NCBI RefSeq assembly: GCF_000023445.1
Contig: NC_012881.1
Span: 3,029,501 to 3,093,500 of the forward strand
DNA from: Maridesulfovibrio salexigens DSM 2638
GTDB taxonomy: Bacteria; Desulfobacterota; Desulfovibrionia; Desulfovibrionales; Desulfovibrionaceae
Length of the DNA: 64,000 bases
Direction: 5' to 3'
Part shown: positions 7,845-17,198 of the stretch, piece by piece
Layout of the letters: each line of letters starts with the position of its first letter
Numbering within the stretch: the first letter of the stretch is position 1
Translations under genes and position numbers: made by a program
Notes under the pieces: generated by a model
What the model was told of the DNA's origin: nothing
Databases searched by the model: none
Seen by the model: the letters and a program-made list of their open reading frames with translations, nothing else

Positions 7845-10010
7845 TTAGGAATTCCGCAACTCCTCAATAAGCCCTGTCAGTTGTTCACCAAGCCGCATAA
7901 GTTCTTCAACTGCTGCTGCAGATTCTCGCATGGCTTGAGCATTATCGTTGGCTATAAGATTTACTTCCTCTATGCCACGGTTGATCTGCTCACTAGCCGC
8001 AGATTGCTCTTCCGAAGCAGTCGCAATGCTACGCACCTGTTCTGCAGTAGTCTCAACAATTTCAACTATCTCTTCAAGGCTTTCACCAGCCCTGCCTGCC
8101 AATTCAGTACTGGACCCCACCATCTCTGCGGCATTCCCCATCTTCTCGATATTACGACGAGTTTCCGATTGAATTGAATGAACAGCCTGTCCCACTTCCT
8201 GAGTAGCCTGCATTGTTTTTTCAGCCAACTTGCGGACCTCGTCTGCTACAACCGCAAACCCGCGCCCGGCCTCGCCTGCACGCGCAGCTTCGATAGCAGC
8301 ATTCAAAGCCAACAGATTAGTTTGATCGGCAATATCAGTAATTACAGTAATGACCTGTGAAATACCATCAGCATGCCCCCCCAAAACATCGAGTCCTGAA
8401 ACCATTTCTTCGGAATATTTATTTACTTCTGAGATAGCAGTAACGACATTGGCAACAATCTTCCCACCATCTTCCGCCTTGGATTTTGCCTCTAAAGCAC
8501 TCTCTGACGCATCCCCGGCATTCCGGGCAACCTCCAGCACACTGGCATTCATCTGTTCCATGGCTGTTGCCGATTCGGAAGTACGTTCACGCTGCGTCTC
8601 AGAACCACGGTTGGACTCATCAATCTGAGCGGTAAGTTCCTGAGTTGCACTGGAAACCTGCGAGACAATACCGGCCAGTCTTTCTGCTGCCTGCAACATA
8701 CCTTCCCGCTTAGCATTTTCGGCTTCACTCCGAGCCTCGTCTGCTTCATTAAGTGCAATTTTTGCTTTCTCAGTTTGTTCCTGCGCTTCTTGCGCCATTT
8801 TTTCAGATTTGGATATATTCTCAACCAATCCAACCAACATCTCACGCAAAGCAGCATTAAGATCCAGCAACTCACCGCCGAACAACGAATCATCAAGCCG
8901 GACATTCATATTCCCACTCGCGACCTCTTTCGCTGCATCAGCCATAATTCCAATTGGTTTTGAAATTGAACGGGCAACAAAAAATATTGCTATCAGAACC
9001 ACGATGAACGCGAACACACCTATGAGGATTAAATCATTAGTCAGACTTTTCGAACTGACCAGGATCTTATCCATGGGAGCACTTACCGCAAGGTACCAAC
9101 GCTGGCCTGTTCCGGAAAATTCGACCGGAACATACTGAACCATGGACATAGCCCCAGTTGCAGCAGCCTTGCGGAGTTCAAAATAGGAATCCCCAGCCTC
9201 AATTGCCTTTTTCAAAGCCTCTTCATCTTGAAAAGATGCAACATCATAAATATTTTTATTTATAAAATCACTTTTTGGATGATAAATAAAATTTCCTGTG
9301 GGAGTCATGAGCCATGCATATCCAGTCTCATAAGGATTGATATTCGAAACAAGATCCATAATATTGGTAATAGGTAAATCAGCGCAAAACACGCCTTTAA
9401 AGACACCATTCACCATAATTGGAGAACAGATACTGACCATGGAAATATCTTTCCCGCCTACGTTGTAAACATAAGGATCAGTTATAAATGTCCGGCCAAA
9501 TTCCTTCGGCTTGAGATAGTAATCTCCGTCTCCGGGAACATCATAACCCACGAGCGGATCAACCATAATTACTCCACCATCTCTGTACACGTATGGAACA
9601 AAACGCCCGCTGGCGTCATGATTAGAAGTTCCGGCATAATTTGCATCCTGACCATCAAAAGCATCTGGCTCCCAGCCGACGCATGCTCCTACATATTCAG
9701 GATTCCCGGCAACAAACCCTTTAAGCATCGCGATAACACTTTCTCGACTCAAATTCTTATTGTCTTCCTTAAGTCCACCAAAAGCTTCAGCAAAACCTTC
9801 TGCTTGATTTTGAGCTTTTGCTACATAAGCCAGCACTTTTTCGCCATAAGTACCGGCAAGGCCATAGAGCTCCCTTTCCGCAACAGCTTCAATAGCCGCA
9901 GAACTTTTATATGTAGCGACAACTTCAATACTTGCCAACGATATCAACAACAAAACTGCCACCGGGAGTAAAATTTTGTAGAGCATTTTCAAGTTCTTAA
10001 ACCAATTCAT
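7845..10010 (-). CDS. Methyl-accepting chemotaxis protein, double-Cache type
   Basis: This 721-residue membrane receptor has a first membrane helix near residues 12-32, a periplasmic dCache sensor (about 35-325, with [20 protein letters not shown] and [16 protein letters not shown]), a second helix near 330-350, a HAMP linker, and a cytoplasmic signalling domain. The hairpin tip [19 protein letters not shown] and the following [16 protein letters not shown] are diagnostic. It should control CheA activity in response to a small ligand, which the sequence does not identify. There is no C-terminal CheR/CheB tether. The gene at 11481-13646 is a same-length paralog, so the pair arose by duplication. 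The start follows GGAGGGG. Confidence 0.95.
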   Translation of the reverse strand: MNWFKNLKMLYKILLPVAVLLLISLASIEVVATYKSSAAIEAVAERELYGLAGTYGEKVLAYVAKAQNQAEGFAEAFGGLKEDNKNLSRESVIAMLKGFVAGNPEYVGACVGWEPDAFDGQDANYAGTSNHDASGRFVPYVYRDGGVIMVDPLVGYDVPGDGDYYLKPKEFGRTFITDPYVYNVGGKDISMVSICSPIMVNGVFKGVFCADLPITNIMDLVSNINPYETGYAWLMTPTGNFIYHPKSDFINKNIYDVASFQDEEALKKAIEAGDSYFELRKAAATGAMSMVQYVPVEFSGTGQRWYLAVSAPMDKILVSSKSLTNDLILIGVFAFIVVLIAIFFVARSISKPIGIMADAAKEVASGNMNVRLDDSLFGGELLDLNAALREMLVGLVENISKSEKMAQEAQEQTEKAKIALNEADEARSEAENAKREGMLQAAERLAGIVSQVSSATQELTAQIDESNRGSETQRERTSESATAMEQMNASVLEVARNAGDASESALEAKSKAEDGGKIVANVVTAISEVNKYSEEMVSGLDVLGGHADGISQVITVITDIADQTNLLALNAAIEAARAGEAGRGFAVVADEVRKLAEKTMQATQEVGQAVHSIQSETRRNIEKMGNAAEMVGSSTELAGRAGESLEEIVEIVETTAEQVRSIATASEEQSAASEQINRGIEEVNLIANDNAQAMRESAAAVEELMRLGEQLTGLIEELRNS

Positions 10011-10153
10011 TATCCCCTCCTTTAATTAATACCCCGAAAGAGGCAGACATACTGCCGGGCAAAGATTAGACTTAATTCAACTAAGATATTCACATTTTAA
10101 AATACATAAAATGAATCAAGATGTCATAAAAAACACATTAAATTTGAACAAAA

Positions 10154-10184
10154 AAACGCTCAGTCTAAAAAAGACTGAGCGTTT
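10154..10184 (-). terminator. Intrinsic terminator after the acyltransferase gene
   Basis: The 12-bp perfect stem AAACGCTCAGTC / GACTGAGCGTTT is followed by a U-run on the minus strand, 35 bases beyond the acyltransferase stop. Confidence 0.85.
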
Positions 10185-10219
10185 AAATGAAAAACAATCA
10201 AACTATAAAGGTCGGACAA

Positions 10220-11326
10220 TCAAAGAACCGAGGAAACTCCCTTCACCTTCTTCAAAGCTACTGTCAGCACCCAGCAGACTAGTGTTGATCCAATCAGCAG
10301 GATGGGAGCTTTGATAAATGGTGATGCATCCATACCGAGCAGATAGTAGGCTCCGTAGTAAACCGCCAATGAGTGGAAAATATAAAGCCCGTACGAGCAG
10401 GCTGAAAAAGATTTCCAAAAATCATTAGAGCTGTTTACGAAAGCCTTGAACAAGGCAACTCCAGCCATGAGAGTACTATAAGCAAAAACATTAAAGCCAA
10501 GCGCATTGCCCAATTGAATCGGCAGTTCGGTTCCTCGGGCATGCATCATTCCTTTAAAGGTAAGATAAACTACTGCCGAGACAACACAGACTATCGACCA
10601 CGGCAATAAACGTGGATTGTAACCCTGACGGGTAAACCAGTTGCGTTTCCAAGCAAGGATACCCAGCCAAAAATAAAGCAGGTAAACAATCAGGCGCAAA
10701 GGCTGAAAAACGATCAAATAGTAATCGGTAATCCATGTATCAACCGGGAAGAACTGGTTCATGCCCAGAAAAATACCGCTGGAAATCGCTATGAAAAGGA
10801 CAGCAAGCAATGGCGATGGATTGCGGCTCATCCGCGGAGGACTTTGCAAACTTGGAAAAGACTTGTAGCAGCCGCTAAGAATTAAATAAAAGACAGTCAG
10901 CAATCCAAGAAACCAGAATACAGATTGGCTGTACATGGTTGTCCAGAACGGACCGGACCAGAATTCCATAAAGGATGGGGCCTTACCCCTCGAAAGCAGG
11001 ATCATATACATGGCCGGAGGAGAAAGAAACAAGACTCCCAGCACCCACGGAATAATTATACGTTTAAATTTACCTGCCCAGAATCCGGACATGCTGTGCT
11101 TCTGTAACGAAGGAAGGGCAAAATATCCTGCCAGAAAAAACATTATAGCCATGATGGGTACATCAATAAGCATAACAGCATAGGTGAAAAACATACTCTG
11201 CTGCGGATCAACAACAAACCACCACTGTGGTGCGAACTTCATGTAACAAAGAGAAACGTGAAGTATTACAACAAAAAATATTGTTATAGCGCGCAGATTA
11301 TCGAGGAAGAACATTCGCTGATTCAT
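10220..11326 (-). CDS. Membrane acyltransferase (acyltransferase 3 family)
   Basis: This 368-residue integral membrane protein has around ten hydrophobic segments. It opens with MNQRMFFLDNLRAITIFFVV followed by ILHVS, the family hallmark in which the histidine of the first helix is needed for acyl transfer. Members O-acylate sugars of lipopolysaccharide, exopolysaccharide, glucans or antibiotics at the inner membrane. The substrate cannot be told here. It stands between two paralogous chemoreceptors in the same orientation, but with its own terminator, so it is probably a separate unit. No glycan biosynthesis genes lie beside it. Confidence 0.88.
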   Translation of the reverse strand: MNQRMFFLDNLRAITIFFVVILHVSLCYMKFAPQWWFVVDPQQSMFFTYAVMLIDVPIMAIMFFLAGYFALPSLQKHSMSGFWAGKFKRIIIPWVLGVLFLSPPAMYMILLSRGKAPSFMEFWSGPFWTTMYSQSVFWFLGLLTVFYLILSGCYKSFPSLQSPPRMSRNPSPLLAVLFIAISSGIFLGMNQFFPVDTWITDYYLIVFQPLRLIVYLLYFWLGILAWKRNWFTRQGYNPRLLPWSIVCVVSAVVYLTFKGMMHARGTELPIQLGNALGFNVFAYSTLMAGVALFKAFVNSSNDFWKSFSACSYGLYIFHSLAVYYGAYYLLGMDASPFIKAPILLIGSTLVCWVLTVALKKVKGVSSVL

Positions 11327-11431
11327 AACGCAAAAACCTCATAACTAAACGATTGTATAATCAACCTCTGATTATTCCCCTGTTAATCCCAAGTCAACCA
11401 CTATCGCAAGCCAACTCACCAGCGAATAAAA

Positions 11432-11457
11432 AAGGGCCGGAGAAAACCCCGGCCCTT
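11432..11457 (-). terminator. Intrinsic terminator after the second chemoreceptor gene
   Basis: The 9-bp perfect stem AAGGGCCGG / CCGGCCCTT has a short loop and a U-tract on the minus strand. It follows the chemoreceptor gene that stops at 11481. Confidence 0.85.
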
Positions 11458-11480
11458 GAATGTTCATATGTTTTATATTG

Positions 11481-13646
11481 CTAAGCTCTGCGCAGCTCTT
11501 CAATAAGCTCGGAAAGCTGCTCGCCAAGGTGCATGAGTTCTTCCACCGCAGTGGAGGACTCGCGCATGGCCTGAGCATTGTCGTTGGCAATAAGGTTTAC
11601 CTCTTCTATGCTCCGGTTGATCTGTTCACTTGCAGCAGACTGTTCTTCAGAAGCAGTAGCAATGCTGCGAACCTGTCCAGCGGTCTCCTCGACTATCTCG
11701 ACAATACCCTTGAGAGCCTCGCCAGCCTTATTCGCTGACTCGGTGCTTGCAGAAACTTCGACGGCTGCTTTGGTCATACCGTCAATATTGTCACGAGTTC
11801 CGCTCTGGATGGCAGAGATATAGTCTCCAACTTCCTTGGTGGCATCCATTGTTTTTTCAGCCAGCTTGCGTACTTCATCGGCAACAACCGCAAATCCGCG
11901 TCCTGCTTCACCGGCACGGGCAGCTTCAATTGCTGCGTTCAAGGCCAGCAGGTTGGTCTGGTCAGCGATGTCGGTGATCACATTCATAATCTTGCCGATT
12001 CCATCAGCCTGTTCACCGAGCATACCCAGACCTTTTTCCATTTCAACGGTCATGCCCTGAACACGATTAATTCGCTCAACCACATCGTTAACGATGGTTC
12101 CGCCATTCTCAGCTTCAGTACGAGCATTGTCTGCGGAGTCGGCAGCTTCGGCAGCATTACGCGCAACTTCCATGACACTGGCGTTCATCTGTTCCATAGC
12201 AGTAGCAGACTCAGCTGTGCGTTCACGCTGGGTCTCAGAACCGCGGCTGGATTCATCAATCTGAGCGGTAAGCTCCTGACTTGCACTGGCAACCTGCGAA
12301 ACAATACCAGCCAACTGCTCAGCTGCATGGAGCATACCTTCGCGCTTAGCGTTTTCAGCTTCCGCACGGGCCGCGTCAGCTTCCTTGAGAGCCACTTGAG
12401 CTTTCTCGGTCTGATCCTTGGCTTCCTCAGCCATCTTCTCAGCCTTGGATATGTTCTCTACCAGCCCGCTCAACATGGCTCGCATAGCTGAATGCAGGTC
12501 TTTGAGTTCTCCGCCGAAAATGGACTCATCAAGACGGACATTAAAATTACCGCCTGCAACTTCCATAGCTCCATCAGCAATAACTCTGATGGGTTTGGAA
12601 ATGGAACGGGCTACAAAAAAGATTGCAATCATGACCAAGACAAGGGCAATGCCGCCCATGGTCAAAAGATCAAGAGTAAGAGAGTGCGCATCAGCAAGAA
12701 TTTTATCCAAGGGTGCACTTACAGCAAGATACCAGCGCTGCCCGCTATCCTTGAATTCAATGGGGATATACTGAATCATGGATCTCTTACCATTCGCAGC
12801 AGCTACACGAATCTCAAAATAAGAATCCCCATTATCTAATGCCCGGCGTAAGTCCGATTTATTGGCAGACTTATCAACATCGAACATATTTTTACCAATA
12901 CGATCTTCTGACGGATGGTAAATAAAATCGCCGCTCGGCATCATCAGCCACGCATAACCTGTACCGTAAGGACGAATCTGGGAAACGAGTTCGCTGATAT
13001 TGGTGATGGGCATATCTACACAGACAACACCCAAAGGACGTCCATCAAGCATGATCGGCGCACCGATAGTAGTCAGCATTAGACGTTTGCCGTCAACATC
13101 GTAAGGATAAGGAGGAGTAATATACGGTCTGCGCCTTTCAATGGGTTTCAGGTAGTAGTCGCCGTCACCGGGAACAAAATACTCGGCAAGAGGTACAACC
13201 TTGATGTCCCCGCCGGCTCGGAAAGCATAAGGGATAAGGCGGCCGGTTTTATCATGTAATTCAGTATTGGCATATTCGGCATCGCGGCCGTCAAATGCAT
13301 TGGGTTCCCAACCGTTACTGCCGCCGATAAAGTTATCATCACCCTTGATAAGACCGACAAGCATGGAGATGGCATCTCTCCTGCTGAGCTCAATATTCTC
13401 ACGTCTGAACTGGGCAAAAGTGCTCGCCAGCCCCTGAGCCTGTCCTTGCGCATGGGTCATATAGTTGAGGATACGTCCGCTATACTCTCCCGCAAGGGCG
13501 GAAATTTCTTTTTTTGCAACCTTTTCAATAGCCTTAGAGCTACTTTGCATTGCAAAATATTCCATACTACCCAAAGTCAGCAGCAATAACGCTCCGACCG
13601 GCAGCATGATCTTGTACATCATTCTTAAATTCCTGAACCATTTCAT
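11481..13646 (-). CDS. Methyl-accepting chemotaxis protein, double-Cache type (paralog)
   Basis: At 721 residues this has the same architecture and length as the receptor at 7845-10010: an N-terminal membrane helix, a dCache sensor with [20 protein letters not shown] and [12 protein letters not shown], a second helix, HAMP and signalling domain ([19 protein letters not shown]). The signalling and HAMP parts are nearly identical to the paralog. The sensor has diverged more, but the ligand-pocket neighbourhood is similar, so the two may sense related compounds. The cytoplasmic tail ends LIEELRRA without a CheR-binding pentapeptide. The start at 13646 has a moderate ribosome binding site (AAGGTGG). 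The 224-bp upstream gap shows no further gene. Confidence 0.95.
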   Translation of the reverse strand: MKWFRNLRMMYKIMLPVGALLLLTLGSMEYFAMQSSSKAIEKVAKKEISALAGEYSGRILNYMTHAQGQAQGLASTFAQFRRENIELSRRDAISMLVGLIKGDDNFIGGSNGWEPNAFDGRDAEYANTELHDKTGRLIPYAFRAGGDIKVVPLAEYFVPGDGDYYLKPIERRRPYITPPYPYDVDGKRLMLTTIGAPIMLDGRPLGVVCVDMPITNISELVSQIRPYGTGYAWLMMPSGDFIYHPSEDRIGKNMFDVDKSANKSDLRRALDNGDSYFEIRVAAANGKRSMIQYIPIEFKDSGQRWYLAVSAPLDKILADAHSLTLDLLTMGGIALVLVMIAIFFVARSISKPIRVIADGAMEVAGGNFNVRLDESIFGGELKDLHSAMRAMLSGLVENISKAEKMAEEAKDQTEKAQVALKEADAARAEAENAKREGMLHAAEQLAGIVSQVASASQELTAQIDESSRGSETQRERTAESATAMEQMNASVMEVARNAAEAADSADNARTEAENGGTIVNDVVERINRVQGMTVEMEKGLGMLGEQADGIGKIMNVITDIADQTNLLALNAAIEAARAGEAGRGFAVVADEVRKLAEKTMDATKEVGDYISAIQSGTRDNIDGMTKAAVEVSASTESANKAGEALKGIVEIVEETAGQVRSIATASEEQSAASEQINRSIEEVNLIANDNAQAMRESSTAVEELMHLGEQLSELIEELRRA

Positions 13647-13870
13647 CTGGTCACCACCTTAATTAAAGTTATAAATGATACCCTCACTATAACCCCGTCG
13701 CGCTAGTTATTTTCATTTTCGCTATGTGTCAATATTGACGTTAAACAATGAATCAACTGCACTAAAATACATTTTCGGCAAAATTTTAAATTAATTTATA
13801 TGTAATTCTAAAACTTTACCCGTTATCATATCTGATCTATCATCAGCATAAGATTATCAAAGGACGAACA

Positions 13871-14590
13871 ATGAAATTAAAAAAAATCGCCATAGTCGCG
13901 GCAATGGAGCAGGAAGGCCAAGCTATTTGCCCCGCACCGCGACACGAGAGAATAGGTAAATTCCCGATCCTAGCTGGAACTAATAAAGACAATGTAAGCT
14001 ATCGCTGCATTGTTTCCGGGATAGGCATTGCACGTGCTGCCGAAGCAGCAAAGCTGCTTTGCGCTGAAAAACCGGACTTAATCCTGAGTATCGGTGTTTC
14101 CGGCGGATTGGCTGCCGGACTCGAAGCCGGAGCACTTGTAGCGGCAACTAGCATCCATTCAGACATTGCTGAATTTGATTCATGGTTTGAAGGAAATGAC
14201 GACGCAAGGCTGCGCAGTGAATTGATTCCCAGTTGTGGCGAGATTCAATGCGGAAAGTTGATTACAGCCAATGAAGCAGTGCTTACCCCGCAGGATAAAT
14301 TATTCATGCATGAGCGGACCGGCGCACTGGCGGTGGATATGGAATCAATAGCTGTGGCACAGACAGCTCAAAAAGCAGGAATTCCCTTCGGCTGTATCCG
14401 GGCAATCAGCGATGATTCAAAACGGGGCATCCCGCAGGAATCACTGGCCGGTGTTGATGAATCCGGCAAAACACAGCTGGGACCTATTTTAAAAGCAATA
14501 ATGAAACGGCCCAGCCTTATTTTTGAACTTATTCCCATGGGGCGGGATTATTCAAAGGCTTTGAAAGGCCTTGAAAAAATTTTGAAATAA
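13871..14590 (+). CDS. hpnG: Nucleosidase/phosphorylase of hopanoid side-chain synthesis (HpnG-like)
   Basis: This 239-residue protein is of the MTA/SAH nucleosidase fold. It begins KKIAIVAAMEQEG, has the glycine-rich VSGIGIARAAEAAKLL and LSIGVSGGLAAGL, the ribose-contacting VDMESIAV, and a catalytic-type aspartate in AISDDSK. In hopanoid producers HpnG removes adenine from adenosylhopane to give (phospho)ribosylhopane. The assignment rests on context: it converges on hpnH, whose product makes adenosylhopane, and hpnN and hpnO follow. Without that context it could be called a general purine nucleosidase. The start has an AAGGA site. A strong shared terminator separates it from hpnH. Confidence 0.82.
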   Translation: MKLKKIAIVAAMEQEGQAICPAPRHERIGKFPILAGTNKDNVSYRCIVSGIGIARAAEAAKLLCAEKPDLILSIGVSGGLAAGLEAGALVAATSIHSDIAEFDSWFEGNDDARLRSELIPSCGEIQCGKLITANEAVLTPQDKLFMHERTGALAVDMESIAVAQTAQKAGIPFGCIRAISDDSKRGIPQESLAGVDESGKTQLGPILKAIMKRPSLIFELIPMGRDYSKALKGLEKILK

Positions 14591-14626
14591 AAAAGGCCCG
14601 TTGAAGATTTCTTCAACGGGCCTTTT
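14591..14626. terminator. Bidirectional terminator between hpnG and hpnH
   Basis: A 16-bp perfect stem (AAAAGGCCCGTTGAAG / CTTCAACGGGCCTTTT) with a 4-base loop and flanking A and T tracts lies directly after the hpnG stop and 15 bases from the hpnH stop. Confidence 0.9.
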
Positions 14627-14640
14627 TGAATTCTACTGAA

Positions 14641-15657
14641 CTATTTTACACTTACACCTTTCAGGGCAAGCATAGCGCCTTTAATGGGACGCTTTACGGA
14701 ATCTGCAACAGCTGTGGGTTCGAAACCGCAGTGAACCATGCAGTTTGCGCAGCGGGGATCGTTACCTACGCCGAACTTATCCCAATCAGTATCCTCCATG
14801 AGTTCCTTGTAGGAAGAAACAAAACCGTCTTCGAGCAAGTAGCATGGGCGCTGCCAGCCATGCACGGAACGGCAGGGGTTACCCCAGGGAGAGCATTTGT
14901 AATTGGGCTGGTTTCCGGCGAGGAAGTCGAGATAGAAGCTGCTGTGGCTGAAATCCCAGTTCTTGTTCTTGCCGATGGTGAAAATTTCACGGAAAAGCTT
15001 TTCACTCTGCGGACGGGTCAGGAAAGCATCCTGATCTTCTGCTGCTTCATAGCTGAAGGCAGAGGAAAGGGTCATGCCGTCTACTTTGAGGTCCATGAGG
15101 AAATCAAAGAATTCAGCAGCCTTTTCAGCAGTCTGGCCGCCAAAAAGAGTGGTGTTGGTGTTTACGCGGAAGCCCTTGGACTTGAGCAGCTTGATGGCGC
15201 GAACAGCGGAATCAAAAACACCCTGTTTGCAGACAACTTTATCATGAACTTCAGCAGGACCATCCAAATGGAGGTTGAAAGTCAGATACGGGCTGGGTTT
15301 GAACTCGTGAATGCGCTCAGGCATGAGGATGCCGTTGGTGCAGAGGTAAACAAATTTTTTACGCTTGATAAGCTCGCTGACGATGGTCGGAATCTCGGGG
15401 TGCAGCAAAGGCTCACCACCGGGAATGGAAACAATAGGAGCACCGCACTCTTCTACTGCATCAATGCATTCCTGAACGGAAAGACGCTTATTAAGGATTT
15501 CCGGCGGCTGATTAACCTTGCCGCAACCCTTACAGCGCAGGTTGCACTGGAAAAGAGGTTCGAGCATCAGAACCAGCGGGTAATGCTTGTTGCCCTTCAG
15601 GGTCTGAGTGAGAATGTATTTACCGAGTCTAGCTACTTGAATTGCAGGAATTGCCAA
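14641..15657 (-). CDS. hpnH: Adenosyl-hopene transferase, radical SAM protein HpnH
   Basis: This 338-residue radical-SAM enzyme has the CxxxCxxC cluster motif at Cys38, Cys42 and Cys45 (EPLFQCNLRCKGCGKVNQP). A GGEPLLHPEI segment binds SAM. A C-terminal cysteine-rich part (CANCMVHCGFEP) is typical of HpnH. It adds an adenosyl radical to diploptene to start the extended C35 hopanoid side chain. The start is TTG at 15657, supported by GAGG eight bases upstream; the nearby ATG is out of frame and hits a stop at once. It is the last gene of the operon hpnO-hpnN-(PhnD-like)-(lipoprotein)-hpnH. Recognition of this family is strong. Confidence 0.93.
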   Translation of the reverse strand: MAIPAIQVARLGKYILTQTLKGNKHYPLVLMLEPLFQCNLRCKGCGKVNQPPEILNKRLSVQECIDAVEECGAPIVSIPGGEPLLHPEIPTIVSELIKRKKFVYLCTNGILMPERIHEFKPSPYLTFNLHLDGPAEVHDKVVCKQGVFDSAVRAIKLLKSKGFRVNTNTTLFGGQTAEKAAEFFDFLMDLKVDGMTLSSAFSYEAAEDQDAFLTRPQSEKLFREIFTIGKNKNWDFSHSSFYLDFLAGNQPNYKCSPWGNPCRSVHGWQRPCYLLEDGFVSSYKELMEDTDWDKFGVGNDPRCANCMVHCGFEPTAVADSVKRPIKGAMLALKGVSVK

Positions 15658-15696
15658 GGTCTTAACCTCATTTCCGCCTCATGGGGGCGGGTTGTT

Positions 15697-16416
15697 TTAT
15701 TCAGCTGTCTTTTTACCTTCGCAGGCTTTAACCAGCTTTTTACAGGAATCAACTTTTAATAATTTTGCATCAAAGCATTTGCTATGCAGGGCCTTGTCAT
15801 AATGAACACAGGCTTCCTCTACTTCGTCATCTTCCAACAAGGCTGTTGCCAGTCCAAGACGGTTCATAGCAAAGTCAGGCGCGACTTTAACGGCCTTTTC
15901 ATAAAATTCTAGAGCATTGTCCATGTCCCCGATACTGATGGGAGCGGAGGGAGCTTTCAGATAAAGCTCACCCAGAAAGCGATCCGGTCCTCCGTGATCT
16001 ACTTCGGGAGAAAGCTTGGACGCTGCGAGTGCTTCTTGCTCCATACGGGGCACAAGGTCAAGACCCTTCATAGGAGCAAGCTGAGCCTCTTTAGCAATTA
16101 AATAAGCCAAAAGATAGTGCCCCAGACCGGATTGCTTATTTTTAGCAAGATATTTTTCTAATTTTACCTGTGCAGATTTAGCATAATCAGCTTTCTTGAC
16201 CGCTCCGCTTTCCAGTAACCATGCAGAACAGGCTGCCCCCTGCAAGATATCGTTGCCTTTGGAGGAATTAAAAAGAACCTCTGCCTGCGCCTGAGAACAG
16301 GGCTTCCAGAGGACCACTCCATCAGCATCATACTCATAAAGAGGCAGGTCATACTTTGCAGAACAACCGCAAATCAGCAACACAATCAATAATGGGAATA
16401 GACGCAGCCCTTTCAT
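15697..16416 (-). CDS. Putative lipoprotein with TPR-like repeats in the hopanoid operon
   Basis: This 239-residue protein has a lipoprotein signal (MKGLRLFPLLIVLLICGCSAK, lipidation cysteine near residue 19). The mature part has TPR-like helices, including EFYEKAVKVAPDFAMNRLGLATALLEDDEVEEACVHYDKAL near the C-terminus. No catalytic motif was recognised. Its ATG overlaps the stop of the binding-protein gene upstream by one base (TAATG), so the two are coupled, and hpnH follows 39 bases later. Placement between HpnN and HpnH suggests a scaffold or carrier role in hopanoid export at the inner or outer membrane. That is inference from context only. Confidence 0.75.
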   Translation of the reverse strand: MKGLRLFPLLIVLLICGCSAKYDLPLYEYDADGVVLWKPCSQAQAEVLFNSSKGNDILQGAACSAWLLESGAVKKADYAKSAQVKLEKYLAKNKQSGLGHYLLAYLIAKEAQLAPMKGLDLVPRMEQEALAASKLSPEVDHGGPDRFLGELYLKAPSAPISIGDMDNALEFYEKAVKVAPDFAMNRLGLATALLEDDEVEEACVHYDKALHSKCFDAKLLKVDSCKKLVKACEGKKTAE

Positions 16417-17195
16417 TATTTCAAATCCTTGTCTGCGGGATTGAAACCGGAAGTCTGCAGCAGATTAAGCAGTTCCTTTGCAGACGGGTCTTTAGACATA
16501 TCCAGAAGCACAGCCTGCAAACGGAAAGCATCATCGTTAGTCTTACCGAACCAAACCACCGGACTGTTAGGCAGTTCATTAGAAGTATAGATAACCTTGG
16601 TGCCGGAATAACGGTCTGAATCCTTGATCACAGAATATTGCACAGCATCAAGCACCACACCAGAGACCTTCCCTTTATTGACCTTCCTGAGCATACGCAA
16701 TGCCTTGTGCGTACCTTCCACGGCAAAATCACCGCCCTTTTTACTGTCGAACAGGATTTCAAGGGACTGCGGGGTATAAAGCATGGAGCCATAGACAGTG
16801 CCTTGAATACCTTCCGGTGAATCAGGACCGGCAGCAGGAACAATCAAACGCCAGACATCCTTTTCCATGCCCTGCGGTAAAGTTGAAGCCACCGGAATCA
16901 TGGAAAACTTAGAACCGTACGACTTAAAAAATGTCAGCCCGCAGATGGACCAAGCAGGTTGATTCTTGCCCAGAGAATCGAGAGCCGCGTTCAGGTCGTT
17001 GTAGTAAACGCCCTTCACTTTCTCACCCAATTTGGCGGTAAGGTATTTAGCCAGTTCATCCATAACCGGCTGGGCCTCGGCAGTGGTTCCCGGCTGCCCG
17101 GGTTGAATAATGGCAAAATCAAATCGTCCGGCATGAACAACAGAACTCAATCCCAGAACCATAACAAATGCAAATGAGATAACTCTTCTGAACAT
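16416..17195 (-). CDS. PhnD-like periplasmic binding protein in the hopanoid operon
   Basis: This 259-residue exported protein has a signal peptide (first ~22 residues, ending VVHAG). Its fold resembles phosphonate/phosphate-type (PhnD) family binding proteins: FAIIQPGQPGTTAEAQPVMDELAKYL, a GVVLDAVQYSVIKD segment, and ELPNSPVVWFGKT. No permease or ATPase gene accompanies it, so a role in classical ABC uptake is unlikely. It lies 3 bases after hpnN and overlaps the lipoprotein gene. A role in lipid handling next to the HpnN transporter is possible but unproven. The family call is moderately sure; the substrate is unknown. Confidence 0.75.
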   Translation of the reverse strand: MFRRVISFAFVMVLGLSSVVHAGRFDFAIIQPGQPGTTAEAQPVMDELAKYLTAKLGEKVKGVYYNDLNAALDSLGKNQPAWSICGLTFFKSYGSKFSMIPVASTLPQGMEKDVWRLIVPAAGPDSPEGIQGTVYGSMLYTPQSLEILFDSKKGGDFAVEGTHKALRMLRKVNKGKVSGVVLDAVQYSVIKDSDRYSGTKVIYTSNELPNSPVVWFGKTNDDAFRLQAVLLDMSKDPSAKELLNLLQTSGFNPADKDLK

Positions 17196-17198
17196 AGA

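Noticed and set aside
10111-10314. Small plus-strand frame
   Set aside because: It is Lys-rich, crosses the terminator at 10154-10184 and overlaps the acyltransferase gene.
14626-15759. Long plus-strand frame opposite hpnH
   Set aside because: It is antisense to a strongly conserved radical-SAM gene; the codon pattern is a shadow and there is no family match.
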